This document shows, piece after piece, positions 18,062 through 27,350 of a stretch of DNA of 64,000 bases. Origin of the DNA: Frigoribacterium sp. Leaf263 (GTDB taxonomy: Bacteria > Actinomycetota > Actinomycetes > Actinomycetales > Microbacteriaceae); contig NZ_LMMO01000004.1 in NCBI RefSeq assembly GCF_001422285.1, forward strand, positions 310,061 to 374,060, given 5' to 3'. The notes under the pieces are model-generated. The model saw only the letters and a program-made list of their open reading frames with translations, was not told where the DNA came from and did no database searches. Numbering within the stretch: the first letter of the stretch is position 1; the number at the start of each line of letters is the position of its first letter. The position numbers and the translations under genes are program-made.

Positions 18062-19303
18062 CTAGGCGCGGAGGGCGGCGGCGAGGCGGTCCCACCACGC
18101 GGCGGAGGCGGTCCGGGCCGGGCCGACCCGCGCCTCCCAGGCGGTGCGCACCGCGTCGCGTGCGCCCCAGGCGTCGAGCACGATCCGGTCCGCCGAGCCG
18201 GTCAGCACCTGCTCGGCCGAGACGACGCTCGACTGGCCGAAGTTCGCGAGCGCGCCGGTCAGCTTGACCGTCGTGTAGTCGTCGACCGCGATGCCGACCG
18301 TCGGAACGCCCGCCGCGACGGCGAACACGGCCGGGTGGTAGCGGCTCGTCAGGTGCAGCGACGCCTCGCGGGCGAACCGGGCGGCCGCGGCGGTGTCGGT
18401 GGTGGGCTCGACGCGGGCGGGCCGGGTCATGCGGTCGATCACGGCGCGGTGCAGCAGCGAGTCGCCGCGCTCGTCGTCGCTCCGCAGCGACGCCCAGTGC
18501 GCCAGGAACACCACCTCGAGTCCCGTCTCGTCGACGACCCGGTCGAGGAGGCGCGCCACGGCCTCCGCGAACGCGGTGCGGTCGGCGGCTCCCACGTGCG
18601 CGGACAGGCTCACGGCGCAGTACGGTGCGGCGGCGGCTGCGGCGCCGGTCGCCGCGTCGGTGCTCGGCCCGACCCCGAGCCCCGGCCCGAGCCCGACGAA
18701 GCTCGCGTCGTCGATCGTCGCCGTCAGCCGCGACTCGGGCACGCCGAGGGTCCGCACGAGCTCGAACGACGCGCGCTCGCGCAACCCGACCAGCTCGGCG
18801 CCCGACAGCAGCTCGGCCACGAGCGCGCGGTCGTCGCCGTCGAGCACCGGTCCGATCGTCTGACCGGTGACGACGTACGGCTTGCCCGCTCGGCGGGCGA
18901 GCTCGGCGAGGGTCGCCCGCTCGTACACGTGCATCGGCCAGAGCGACGCCATGTTGCCGCCGCCGGCGACGGCGAAGGCGTCGGAGGCGCGGATCGCCTC
19001 GATGGCCGACCACGCGGCGTCGGAGGCGGGGAGTGCGGAACGGTCGCCGTCGGCGGCGGCCAGCACGCGCCTCCTGCGCTCGATCCGTCCGTCGCGGTCA
19101 CCGGCCGTCGCGGGCGAGAAGTCCAGGGCGGGCACGGCCTCGACGCCGTAGCGGGCGGAGGTCTCGGCCGGGGTCGACGAGACGCCCGTGATGGTCGCGC
19201 CGCGGGCCCGGAGCTGCGCCGCGAACTCGTCGAACATGGCCTCGTCGCCGATGTGGATCATGTCGTCGACGACGCCGACGTCTCCGATGGTGACGATGCG
19301 CAC
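18062..19303 (-). CDS. Polysaccharide pyruvyl transferase family protein
   Basis: A 413-residue protein beginning MRIVTIGDVGVVDDMIHIGDEAM. Family features are the N-terminal GDEAM loop, the AVAGGGNMASLWP segment, a TGQTIGPV loop, the RERASFELV helix and the C-terminal LTSRYHPAVFAVAAGVPTVGI. The family (CsaB-like) transfers pyruvate ketals to cell-wall or exopolysaccharide sugars. The start is a GTG at 19303. It is divergent from, and probably functions with, the glycosyltransferase genes from 19513. Confidence 0.85.
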   Translation of the reverse strand: MRIVTIGDVGVVDDMIHIGDEAMFDEFAAQLRARGATITGVSSTPAETSARYGVEAVPALDFSPATAGDRDGRIERRRRVLAAADGDRSALPASDAAWSAIEAIRASDAFAVAGGGNMASLWPMHVYERATLAELARRAGKPYVVTGQTIGPVLDGDDRALVAELLSGAELVGLRERASFELVRTLGVPESRLTATIDDASFVGLGPGLGVGPSTDAATGAAAAAAPYCAVSLSAHVGAADRTAFAEAVARLLDRVVDETGLEVVFLAHWASLRSDDERGDSLLHRAVIDRMTRPARVEPTTDTAAAARFAREASLHLTSRYHPAVFAVAAGVPTVGIAVDDYTTVKLTGALANFGQSSVVSAEQVLTGSADRIVLDAWGARDAVRTAWEARVGPARTASAAWWDRLAAALRA

Positions 19304-19437
19304 GCGGGGCCTCCGGGGTGGGGTTCGAGGGTCGCGGATCCGCGCCCAGACGACGGTAGCGGATCGCGGGGCGGGGCTCCGGACGGGTGGGGCGGCGCAC
19401 GCGCCTGCGCGACCCCGCGCGGCGATAGGCTCCCCTC

Positions 19438-19473
19438 GGCCCGGGGAGTCCGGGCGGCCCGGGGAGTCCGGGC
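19438..19473 (+). repeat. Two exact 18-bp tandem units in a 5' leader
   Basis: GGCCCGGGGAGTCCGGGC is repeated head to tail at 19438-19455 and 19456-19473. It lies between the TAGGCT -10 element (19426-19431) and the ATG at 19513, so it would be near the 5' end of the glycosyltransferase mRNA. Confidence 0.7.
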
Positions 19474-19512
19474 GCTGCGCCCGACCCGGCGACCCACCCG
19501 AGAGGCGGCACC

Positions 19513-21798
19513 ATGGGGATCCAGACCTCGCTCGACGCGATCCACGAGGCCGAGCGCCTCGTCGACTCCATGCGCCTCGCCGACGAGCTCGCGCTCGACG
19601 CGGCCCGCACCGGCGGCCCCCGCACGATCCGCGTGCTGCGGTCGGCCCTCTCGAGCGACGATCAGCTGGTCGCGGTCGCCGCCGCGAACGCCCTCGCCCA
19701 GGTCTTCGACGACGAGGCCGACGTCGTGCTCTCGGCGCTGCTGTCGAGCGAACGCACGTTCCTGCGCGAGCACGCCGCCTCGGCTCTCAGCCAGCGCCTC
19801 CCTCGCTACGACACGATCGGGCGGCTGATCGGCCTCGTCGCGGCGGGCGGGTTCACCGGCATGGTCGCGCAGCGCACCCTCGAGCAGTGGACGTCGTCGT
19901 CGCCCGCCCTCGTCGCCGTCGGCCTCGAGGGCGCGCTGCTCGGCGTGCACGAACCCGGCGCGCGCTACCGCCTGGTCGAGACGCTCGGCCTCGTGCGCGC
20001 GGCGATCGCGACCCGCCCCCTGCTCGCCGTGGCGCTCGACCCGGGCGAGGACGAGCGCGTGCGGGTCGCCGCCGTCTCGGCCCTCGGACAGCGCCGGGGC
20101 GACGTCGCCGTGGCCTCGGCGGTCGACGGGCTGGCCCGGCACGAGGGGTTCCTCGGCGACGTCGCCCGGCTGGCCGTCGTCGACCTGTCGGCCCGGCACG
20201 AGGGTCTGCGGATCCCGTCGGACGACCTCACCGTGGCTCAGCTCTTCCTGCACGCCGACATCGACGCCGACCTGACCCAGGCGGGCAGCGGCGACAACGG
20301 CGGGATCGCGACGCTGCTCGTGCGACTCGGCGACGCGCTCGCCGGGCGCGCGATCGGCGCCGGTGCCCACGCCGGTGCTCTCGCAGCCGATGCGGGCCGA
20401 GGAGGCGCGGGCGCGGCAGCCGGGACGGCTCGCGTCGGCCGGGTGGTCACCCTCTCGCGGGGTTCCGCCGCCGGGGCGCTCGACAGCGTCGAACGCGTCG
20501 CCGCCACGACCTCGGGTCACACGTACGGTCGCGTTCCGCTGCTCAGCGAGCCGGTCTCGTCGGCGACGGCCTGGCCGCTGCGCGTCGCGGCCCGTCGGGG
20601 CATCCGCCGCATCCTCCGCACGAGCGGCGGGGTCGATCTGCTCCACCTGCGGATGGCCGACGTCGGCTCGCTCGCGGCCTCCGACGTGGCCCGCGAGCTC
20701 GACATCCCCGTGGTGTTCACGGTCGCCCCCGACCCGCACGCCGTCATCCAGTCGCTCGACCTCGCGGGCGGTCTCACGCGCGAGACGTTCGGCGACGTCG
20801 ACGAGCGCGAGCACTTCTGGTTCCGCACCCGACTGGTGCAGCAGCTGGCCGCCAACGCGTCGCACACGGTGCTGTTCCCCCGGCCCGAGCTGCGGCGCGA
20901 CATGCGCGAGCTCGTCGGCATCGACATCACGGCCCACCCCGAGCGGCACACCGTCGTGCCCGAGGGGATCGACCTCGACGTGGTCGACCGCTCGGTGACC
21001 GAGGCGGCCGAGCACGCGGCGGGTCTGCCGCCGACCCCGCCGCTCGCCGAGCTGCGCGACCTGCTCGAGACCCTCCCGGAGGCGCGGCGCGGTCTGCCCC
21101 TGCTGGTGAGCGTCGGGCGCCTGCACCGCGTCAAGGGCATGGCGACGATCGTCGAGGCATGGGCCGGCGGGGGTGCGGGCGACGGGGCCGGTGCGGGCGA
21201 CGGGGCCGGCGCGGCCGGCGGGGCCGGTGCGCTGAGCGACCGGGCGAATCTGCTGCTGATCGGCGGCGATCTGCGGCACCCGAGCGCCGACGAGCGGGAG
21301 CAGCTCGACCTCATCGACGGGATCGTCCCGACCGACCGGCACCGCGCCTCCGGCCTGCTGCTGCCCGGGCACCGTCCGAACGACACCGTCGCCCGGTGGG
21401 TCGCGGCGGCGCGCTTCGGCGTGCCCGGTCTGTCGGCGCCTCGCGGCGTCTACGTCTGCGGCAGCCTGAAGGAGGAGTTCGGCATCGCGCTGCTCGAGGC
21501 GATGGGGTCGGGGCTGCTCGTCGTCGCGCCCGAGGGCGGCGGGCCGTCGACGTACGTGCGGCAGGGCGACACCGGGTTCCTGACCCGCACATGGGACGTC
21601 GAGGCGCTCCGGCTCGCGATGGCCGAGGCGCTCGAGGCGGCGGGCTCCGAGACGACGGAGGCGCGGGCCGGCCGGTCACGCGACACCGTCGAGCGGTCGT
21701 TCACCATCCAGGCCATGGCCGGCGCCCTCACGGGGGTCTACGGCACCGTGCACGACGACGAGCTCGAGCAGCGCGAGTGGAGCGTGAGCTCGCGATGA
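19513..21798 (+). CDS. HEAT-repeat protein fused to a GT4-type glycosyltransferase
   Basis: A 761-residue two-part protein. Residues about 1-260 are helical HEAT/armadillo-like repeats (VAVAAANALAQVF, LREHAASALSQRL, VRVAAVSALGQRR). From about 320 a GT-B glycosyltransferase follows: PVVFTVAPDPHAV, VVPEGIDL, LLVSVGRLHRVKGM, and the family 4 donor site GSLKEEFGIALLEAMGSGLLVVAPEGGGPSTYV. A Gly/Ala/Asp-rich insert near 550-575 is made of short DNA repeats (about 21166-21231). It has no membrane segment. It is coupled by ATGA to the next glycosyltransferase and probably glycosylates a surface or secondary-metabolite acceptor. Confidence 0.85.
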   Translation: MGIQTSLDAIHEAERLVDSMRLADELALDAARTGGPRTIRVLRSALSSDDQLVAVAAANALAQVFDDEADVVLSALLSSERTFLREHAASALSQRLPRYDTIGRLIGLVAAGGFTGMVAQRTLEQWTSSSPALVAVGLEGALLGVHEPGARYRLVETLGLVRAAIATRPLLAVALDPGEDERVRVAAVSALGQRRGDVAVASAVDGLARHEGFLGDVARLAVVDLSARHEGLRIPSDDLTVAQLFLHADIDADLTQAGSGDNGGIATLLVRLGDALAGRAIGAGAHAGALAADAGRGGAGAAAGTARVGRVVTLSRGSAAGALDSVERVAATTSGHTYGRVPLLSEPVSSATAWPLRVAARRGIRRILRTSGGVDLLHLRMADVGSLAASDVARELDIPVVFTVAPDPHAVIQSLDLAGGLTRETFGDVDEREHFWFRTRLVQQLAANASHTVLFPRPELRRDMRELVGIDITAHPERHTVVPEGIDLDVVDRSVTEAAEHAAGLPPTPPLAELRDLLETLPEARRGLPLLVSVGRLHRVKGMATIVEAWAGGGAGDGAGAGDGAGAAGGAGALSDRANLLLIGGDLRHPSADEREQLDLIDGIVPTDRHRASGLLLPGHRPNDTVARWVAAARFGVPGLSAPRGVYVCGSLKEEFGIALLEAMGSGLLVVAPEGGGPSTYVRQGDTGFLTRTWDVEALRLAMAEALEAAGSETTEARAGRSRDTVERSFTIQAMAGALTGVYGTVHDDELEQREWSVSSR

Positions 21799-23246
21799 CC
21801 CTGCTCGTGATCAGCCCCGACTACGCCTCGCACCTGCTGCCGCTCGCCACCCTCGCCACCGAGTGGCGCGAGCGCGGCGAACGGGTGGTCGTGGCGACCG
21901 GCCCGGCCACCGCCTCCATCGTCGAGTCGTTCGGCTTCGAGCGCGCCCACCTGCAGCTCGGCCGCGGCTCGAACCCCGGCGTCATCCGCGCCGAGGAGCA
22001 GGTCGCCGACGAGGACGCATCGCTCCGCGGCTTCTTCGACGCGACCCGCCTCGGCATGATCGAGACGCTCGGCTACCAGGCGCGCGAACGACTGACCGAC
22101 CTCATGTGGCAGCCGGTCGAGACGGCCCGCGCCGTGCTGGCCGTCGTCGCCGAGGTCGCCCCCGACCGGATCATCGTCGACCACCTGGCCTTCAGCGCCC
22201 GCCTCGCGCTCGTCGCCGGAGGGGTGCCCTACGCCGACGTCGTGCTCGGACACCCGACCGCGCTGCCCGTCGGCGACGAGGTGTACGGCTGCCCGCCGGA
22301 GTGGCCTGCCGCGTTCGACGACGCCGCCGGCGGGGAGGCCGGGGTCGCCGCGGAGACCGGGGCCGGGGGTGCCACGCGACGTGACGCCGCCGGGATCGCC
22401 GGGCTGCGCGAGCTGTGCGAGCGGGTCGACGCGTCGTTCACCGCCGAGTGGAACACCGCGCTCGCCGAGCTGGCCCCCGACCTGCCGCCGTCGACGAGCG
22501 CGTTCGGCGAGCACGGCGAGCTGCTGCTCTACAACTACCCGGGCGAGCTGGCCGACCCGGCTCGCGAGGAGCTCCTGCCGCCGCACGTCTGGCTCGGCTC
22601 GGCCGTGCGCACCGAGCCCGCGGACCCCGAGGTCGAGGCCTGGCTCGCTCAGGGCGCCGCGGTTCGGCGGGTTCCCGTCATCGAGGGCGGGTCAGCGCTG
22701 ACCCGCACTGGCCGACAGGAACCCGCCGCAGCCGCGGAGCCGTTCGTGTACGTGAGCTTCGGCAGCTTCCTGTCGGTGCGCTCGGACGTGCTCGGGCGCG
22801 TGGCCGGGGCGCTCCGCACGCTCGGCGTCCGAGCGGCGATCGCGCTGGGGTCGGGCACGCGGGAGGACCTCGGCGAGATCCCGTCCGACTGGCTCGTCCG
22901 GGAGTTCCTGCCGCAGGTCAGGCTGCTCGGGGCGGCGTCCGCGGCCGTGACGCACGGGGGCAACAACAGCGTGACCGAGGCGATGACCGCCGGTGTGCCG
23001 CTCGTCGTGCTGCCGTTCTCGACCGACCAGTTCGCCGGGGCCGCGGCGCTCGAGCGGACCGGCTTCGGCGTGGCCCTCGCACCCAACACGGCGACGGAGG
23101 GCGAGCTGGCCGAGGCGCTGCAGCATGTGCTCGCCCTCGCCGAGAGCGCGCCCGACGCGGCGGCGGGCCTGGCCGCGCTCGCCTCGGCGCTGAACGAGGT
23201 GCCGGGCAGGGTGCGAGCCGCGACGGCGCTGACCGCCGGGCGCTGA
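21795..23246 (+). CDS. GT1 (UDP-glucuronosyl/MGT-like) glycosyltransferase
   Basis: A 483-residue GT-B enzyme. The N-terminal acceptor domain opens with LLVISPDYASHLLPLATLATEWRERG. The C-terminal donor domain contains VYVSFGSFLSVRSD, the FLPQVRLLGAASAAVTHGGNNSVTEAM motif with the donor-binding histidine, and PLVVLPFSTDQFAGA. It resembles macrolide and erythromycin-type transferases. The start overlaps the previous stop. A palindromic repeat (22666-22727) is inserted in frame in the interdomain region just before VYVSFGS and encodes about 20 residues that look foreign to the family. Confidence 0.9.
   Translation: MTLLVISPDYASHLLPLATLATEWRERGERVVVATGPATASIVESFGFERAHLQLGRGSNPGVIRAEEQVADEDASLRGFFDATRLGMIETLGYQARERLTDLMWQPVETARAVLAVVAEVAPDRIIVDHLAFSARLALVAGGVPYADVVLGHPTALPVGDEVYGCPPEWPAAFDDAAGGEAGVAAETGAGGATRRDAAGIAGLRELCERVDASFTAEWNTALAELAPDLPPSTSAFGEHGELLLYNYPGELADPAREELLPPHVWLGSAVRTEPADPEVEAWLAQGAAVRRVPVIEGGSALTRTGRQEPAAAAEPFVYVSFGSFLSVRSDVLGRVAGALRTLGVRAAIALGSGTREDLGEIPSDWLVREFLPQVRLLGAASAAVTHGGNNSVTEAMTAGVPLVVLPFSTDQFAGAAALERTGFGVALAPNTATEGELAEALQHVLALAESAPDAAAGLAALASALNEVPGRVRAATALTAGR
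22666..22727 (+). repeat. REP-like palindrome, family C copy inside a coding sequence
   Basis: GGCGGGTTCCCGTC... pairs with ...GACAGGAACCCGCC, with the inner palindrome GGGTCAGCGCTGACCC at 22689-22704. The same inner and outer sequences occur in the intergenic copy at 39646-39706. It keeps the glycosyltransferase frame open. Confidence 0.7.
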
Positions 23247-23303
23247 CCCGGCCGGCCCGCGCCTCCTCGGCTCGGGTCGTTGCGGTTAGGGTCGGGTCGG
23301 GTG

Positions 23304-23957
23304 TCAGCCGAAGACGACCGCGCGCATCGCCTCGGGGCTGACGGCGGCCTCGCGGTACCGCTCCATGAGGGCCGCGTTCGCGTCGTACTGCGGCCCCTCG
23401 CGCGACTCGGCCTGGTGATGCAGCGCGAAGACCATGCCCTCGTGCCGCCGCGGAGCCTCGCCGAGCAGCGTGCTGTGCGCGAGGTACCACGCGGCGTCCT
23501 CGAAGCCCCAGCCGCGGAACCGCTCGTCCTGTCCGCCGTGACTGCGCCACGAGGAGGCGCGGGTCACGTAGACCCCCGAGCACGCGCCCCGCACGAGCTC
23601 GAAGTCGCACTGCTCGAGGGGCGTCCCGGCGGCCGCCTGCGCGGTCCCCTCGCGCCCGAGCCAGTGGTACTCGGTGTAGGGGAGGTGCACGCTGCCGCTG
23701 TCGCGCGCGGCCTCGATCGCGGCGAGCAGGGGCTCGCGCTGGGGGAGGGTGTCGGCATCGCCGATCACGGCGATCTCGTCGTCGGCGAGGGCCGCGACGC
23801 CGAGGTTGCGGCACTGGGCCAGGTTGAACACCGGGTCGGGCGAGTCGACCGTCCGGATGACGGCCTCGGGCAGCGCCGCCGCGTACCAGTCGCGGACGAC
23901 CTCGAAGGCCGCGATGCGGCTGGGCTGCGGACGCCAGGGGAGCACGACGGTGACCAT
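23304..23957 (-). CDS. GT-A family glycosyltransferase (family 2 / galactosyltransferase-like)
   Basis: A 217-residue protein starting MVTVVLPWRPQPSRIAAFEVV. It has the DXD-type metal motif in IGDADTLP, the acceptor-side GGQDERFRGWGFED (an acidic catalytic motif) and RNLGVAAL, typical of nucleotide-sugar transferases with a GT-A fold. It is cytoplasmic. TAGGCT lies 6 bases before the ATG on the - strand, so a leaderless start. It is convergent with the GT1 gene, in the same glycan block. Confidence 0.85.
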   Translation of the reverse strand: MVTVVLPWRPQPSRIAAFEVVRDWYAAALPEAVIRTVDSPDPVFNLAQCRNLGVAALADDEIAVIGDADTLPQREPLLAAIEAARDSGSVHLPYTEYHWLGREGTAQAAAGTPLEQCDFELVRGACSGVYVTRASSWRSHGGQDERFRGWGFEDAAWYLAHSTLLGEAPRRHEGMVFALHHQAESREGPQYDANAALMERYREAAVSPEAMRAVVFG

Positions 23958-24323
23958 CCCGCGAGCCTAGCGGCGGGGTGTCGGCGATCGGGCCGCGGCG
24001 GTGGACACGCTCGGCGTGGGACCCGCTCGGCGGGCCGAGGGTCGCCGGCGGGGGAGCGTCGGCGCCGGCACCCGCCCGCGCCTGCTCGCCCTGCTCGCCC
24101 TGCTCGCCGCGCTCGGCGCGTCCGCTGGCCGCGGAACGCGGGCGTCCCCCACGCCGCAGCCGCCGTGCAGACGCCGTCGATACCCTGACGGCGGCTGCTC
24201 TGCGCGGCCGACCGTCCGGAACGAGCCGGGCGCCGCCTCCGCGGTCCGCCCCTCGGCCTGCGGGTGCCCGTCGGTCGCCTCGGCCACGATCCGCGGACGG
24301 GCCCCGGGTCGGAGAGGCACCCC
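23958..24323. other. Intergenic region upstream of the GT-C gene
   Basis: 366 bp without a convincing gene. An open frame from 24001 gives only low-complexity Arg/Ala/Pro sequence. A possible -10 element TACCCT lies at 24181-24186, and three short CTGCTCGCC repeats lie near 24080-24105. Divergent leaderless transcription of the GT2-like gene begins at its left edge. Confidence 0.4.
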
Positions 24324-26027
24324 GTGACCAGCGCATCCACCCCCTCGCCGTCGGCTGGCACCTCCTCGATCCCCGTCCCGCTCGGCGGCCCTCGGAGCGG
24401 CGGGGTCCGTGCGGCGGACCGCCGTGCGGCGGACCGCGGCTCGGCGGAGTGGGGTGCAGCCCGGACGGCCGCCCGCCCGCCGATCCGCCTCGCGGTCGTG
24501 CTCGGGCTGATCGCCGCCGTCATCTCCGCCGCGGGCTCGTGGATCCCGTCGTTCTGGGGCGACGAGGCGGCGAGCGTCATGTCGGCGCAGCGCCCCCTGC
24601 CCAGCCTGTTCCACATGGTCGGCCACATCGACGCCGTCCACGGGCTGTACTACCTCGGGCTGCACTTCTGGATCGACCTGTTCGGCGCCTCCCCCTTCTC
24701 GACCCGACTGCCGTCGGCGCTCGCCGTCGGCGCGATGGTCGCCGGGGTCGTGCTGCTCGTCGACCGGCTCGGCACCCGCCGCCTCGCCGTCATCGCCGGA
24801 GTCGTCGCCGCCGTGCTGCCCCGCGTCACCTCGATGGGCACCGAGACGCGGTCGTACGCGATCGGCGCGGCCCTCGCCGTCTGGAGCACCTGGGCCCTGG
24901 TGCGGATCGTGACCAGCCGGCACCGCGCCTCCCGGGCGGACTGGGTCGCCTACGGCGTGCTCGCCGGAGCCGGCGTCGGCGTATTCGTGTACTTCGGGCT
25001 GATCGTGGGCGTGCACGCGCTGCTGCTGGCCGCGCTCGCACGCGACGCGCGTGTCTCGGCCGGAGGCGTGGCGGGTGCCGGCGCAGCCGGAGGGCGCCTG
25101 CGCGAGGGTGCCGACGTCCTGCGGGCCTGGGCGGCGACGGTCGTGGTCGCGTTGCTCGCGGTCTCGCCGATCGTCGTCTTCTCGGTCGCTCAGCGGGGCC
25201 AGGTGTCGTTCCTCGCGCGTCGCGACACGACGAGTCCGCGCGCGCTGCTCGTCGAGCTGTGGTTCGGCGACGCCCGCTTCGCCGTCGTCGCGTGGGCGCT
25301 CGTCGGGGTCGCCGTCGTGGCGCTCGTCGTCGGACTGCTGCACCGCGCCCGTGACGGCTGGACGGCCGCCCTCTCGGTGACGCCCCGGGGAGTGCTCACG
25401 GTGACGGCGCTCCTCCTCGCCTTCGTCCCCGCCGTCTCGCTGCTCGTGCTGAACCTCGCCGTGCCCGCGTTCTCGGGTCGCTACCTGTCGTTCAGCGCAC
25501 CGGCCGTCGCGATCCTCGTGGCGATCGGCATCGACGTGCTCGCCTCACGACGAACGGCGGTCGCGGTGCTCGGAGTCGCGCTCGTCGTGGGGCTCGCCGC
25601 CCCCGTCTGGCTCGACCAGCGCGGACCGTACGCGAAGAACGCGACCGGCTGGCAGGACCTCGGCGCCCTCGTCGGCGAGCACGCCTCGGCCGGCGACGCT
25701 CTCGTGTTCGACGAGTCGCCGAAGCCGTCGATCGAGCCGCGACTCGCGCTGCACACCTACCCCGACGGGTTCGAGGGGCTGCGCGACGTGACGCTCAAGA
25801 CGCCGTTCATCGACGCCGACGGCTGGCGCGACGACGTGCTGACGGTGCCCGAGGCGGCCGCGGCCGGTCGCTTCGACGACGCCCCGCGGGTCTGGTTCGT
25901 CGAGTACGTCGCGGCCGACGGCAGCACCTCGCCCAAGTCGGGTCTGCGCGAGCTGCTCGGCGACGGCTACGTCGAGGTCGACTCCTGGAGCACGCACCGC
26001 GCCCGCCTCGTCGAGCTCGAGCGCTAG
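24324..26027 (+). CDS. GT39/PMT-like (GT-C) membrane glycosyltransferase
   Basis: A 567-residue multi-span membrane protein. After a disordered 60-residue N-terminus the first span (AVVLGLIAAVISAAGSWIP) is followed by the loop FWGDEAASVMS with the catalytic acidic residues of lipid-linked-sugar GT-C enzymes, then about ten more spans and a soluble C-terminal domain of about 130 residues. It probably moves a sugar from a polyprenyl carrier to an extracytoplasmic acceptor. The GTG at 24324 is chosen because GGAGAGG lies 6 bases upstream. It is the last gene of the glycan block. Confidence 0.82.
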   Translation: MTSASTPSPSAGTSSIPVPLGGPRSGGVRAADRRAADRGSAEWGAARTAARPPIRLAVVLGLIAAVISAAGSWIPSFWGDEAASVMSAQRPLPSLFHMVGHIDAVHGLYYLGLHFWIDLFGASPFSTRLPSALAVGAMVAGVVLLVDRLGTRRLAVIAGVVAAVLPRVTSMGTETRSYAIGAALAVWSTWALVRIVTSRHRASRADWVAYGVLAGAGVGVFVYFGLIVGVHALLLAALARDARVSAGGVAGAGAAGGRLREGADVLRAWAATVVVALLAVSPIVVFSVAQRGQVSFLARRDTTSPRALLVELWFGDARFAVVAWALVGVAVVALVVGLLHRARDGWTAALSVTPRGVLTVTALLLAFVPAVSLLVLNLAVPAFSGRYLSFSAPAVAILVAIGIDVLASRRTAVAVLGVALVVGLAAPVWLDQRGPYAKNATGWQDLGALVGEHASAGDALVFDESPKPSIEPRLALHTYPDGFEGLRDVTLKTPFIDADGWRDDVLTVPEAAAAGRFDDAPRVWFVEYVAADGSTSPKSGLRELLGDGYVEVDSWSTHRARLVELER

Positions 26028-26031
26028 CGCC

Positions 26032-26082
26032 GCGCGCCGCTGCCGGCCGCGCGCCGCTGCCGGCCGCGCGCCGCTGCCGGCC
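26032..26082. repeat. Three tandem 17-bp units
   Basis: GCGCGCCGCTGCCGGCC is repeated exactly three times directly after the stop codon of the GT-C gene, and leads into the cluster of REP-like palindromes. Confidence 0.8.
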
Positions 26083-26111
26083 GCGCGTCCCGCGCGCCGG
26101 CGCGTCCCCTT

Positions 26112-26179
26112 CGCGACACCCCGTTCTCGGCGCGACACCCGCATTTATCGGGGTGCATCGCCGAAAACCGGGTGTAGCG
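26112..26179. repeat. REP-like palindrome, family A copy 2
   Basis: It has the same design as 17971-18040: CACCCCGTTCTCGGCG facing CGCCGAAAACCGGGTG. It is flanked by GGCCGGGC-rich sequence on the right. Confidence 0.75.
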
Positions 26180-26236
26180 ATGGGCCGGCCTGGGCTGGCC
26201 GGGCGTGGCCGGGCCGACGCGATGGCGCGTCCCCTT

Positions 26237-26342
26237 CGCGACACCCCGTCCCCTTCGCGACACCCCGTTCTCCGCGTGACACCCCGTTCTCGGCGCGACA
26301 CCCGCATTCATCGGGGTGTATCGCCGAAAAGCGGGTGTACCG
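26237..26342. repeat. REP-like palindrome, family A copy 3, with a multiplied left arm
   Basis: The left arm start (CGACACCCCGT) is present four times before the complete palindrome, two of them as an exact repeat of the 5' flank of copy 2 (GGCGCGTCCCCTTCGCGACA). This suggests recombination between copies. GGGCC-rich sequence follows up to the regulator gene. Confidence 0.7.
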
Positions 26343-26409
26343 ATGAGCTGGCCGGGCCGGGCCGGGCCGGGCCTGGCCGGGCGCGGGCGGGCCGGCGCGC
26401 TCACCCCGG

Positions 26410-27249
26410 CTACCGCGTCAGCGCGGTCAGCTCGGCGCGCGTGCGGGCGCCGGCCTTCCGCAGCAGGTTCGAGACGTGGAACTTCACCGTGTTCTCGCTG
26501 ATCCCGAGCGACTCGGCGATCGCCCGGTTGCGTGCGCCCGACGCGACGAGGCGCAGCACCTCGCGTTCGCGGACGCTCAGCGCCACGGTGTCGTCGAGCG
26601 ACCCGCTCTCGGCGGGCGGGTCGAGCGGCAGAGTGACGGCGACGTCGGATCCCCAGCCCGGCGTCGAGGCGACCGAGAGCGAGCCGTCGAGGGCCGTCAC
26701 CCGCTCGGCGATGGGTCGCAGCGAGTCGTCGTGCACGGTCAGGGCCCCGGCGCCGTCGTCGCGGATGCTCATCAGCAGGTTGAGGCCGTCGCAGTCCCAC
26801 TGGATGCGCACGCGGCGCGACTCGCCGGTGTCGACGAGGGCGAGCACGGCGCTCCGGACGATGGCCCGGGCCGCGTGGGCGACCTCTCCGGGCAGGGCCC
26901 GACCCGTCGCGGGCGGTTCGACGAACTGGACGTCGAGGTCGCCGAAGCGGACGAGGGGCCGCAGATCGCTCCGGAGGCGCGCGAAGGCCCCGACCACCGG
27001 CTCGAGCAGCAGCGACCGCTGGTGGTCCGTCTCGGTGCGGATCTCGACCATGGCCGAGGCGGCGATGTCGATGGCCATGGTGCGGGCGGCGCGGTCGTCG
27101 AGGCGGGCCGACCGCAGGGTCGCGAGCAGGGACTCGAGCGTGAGGGCCTGCCGGTCGACGAGCTCGGCGACGGTTCGGGCGTGCTCGACGACGAGCGATC
27201 GGCTGGCGGGCGACGGCAGATCGGCGAGGGGCGCGGTGGTGTCGAGCAT
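26410..27249 (-). CDS. Histidine-kinase-like ATPase / LuxR-HTH hybrid regulator
   Basis: A 279-residue cytoplasmic protein. The first two thirds resemble the C-terminal part of sensor kinases: a helical region, then an ATPase-like segment with LLMSIRDDGAGAL (N/G1-box like) and GWGSDVAVTLPL. The last 65 residues are a LuxR/GerE helix-turn-helix (LSVREREVLRLVASGARNRAIAESLGISENTVKFHVSNLLRKAG). No receiver domain and no clear phosphoacceptor H-box are seen. TAGGTT 6 bases before the ATG gives a leaderless start. It is divergent from hxlB-hxlA and is probably their regulator. Confidence 0.8.
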   Translation of the reverse strand: MLDTTAPLADLPSPASRSLVVEHARTVAELVDRQALTLESLLATLRSARLDDRAARTMAIDIAASAMVEIRTETDHQRSLLLEPVVGAFARLRSDLRPLVRFGDLDVQFVEPPATGRALPGEVAHAARAIVRSAVLALVDTGESRRVRIQWDCDGLNLLMSIRDDGAGALTVHDDSLRPIAERVTALDGSLSVASTPGWGSDVAVTLPLDPPAESGSLDDTVALSVREREVLRLVASGARNRAIAESLGISENTVKFHVSNLLRKAGARTRAELTALTR

Positions 27250-27350
27250 GGGGCCAACCTATCCTCCACACGGCGGCCCACCCGAACGGGTAGTCGCACC
27301 TCGTCGGATGCACGGCGCACGAGGAGGTGCGGGCGAGCAGGGTGGTACCC

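Noticed and set aside
24001..24327. 108-codon frame upstream of the GT-C gene
   Set aside because: Low-complexity Arg/Ala/Pro sequence with no ribosome site; it overlaps the likely leader of the downstream gene.
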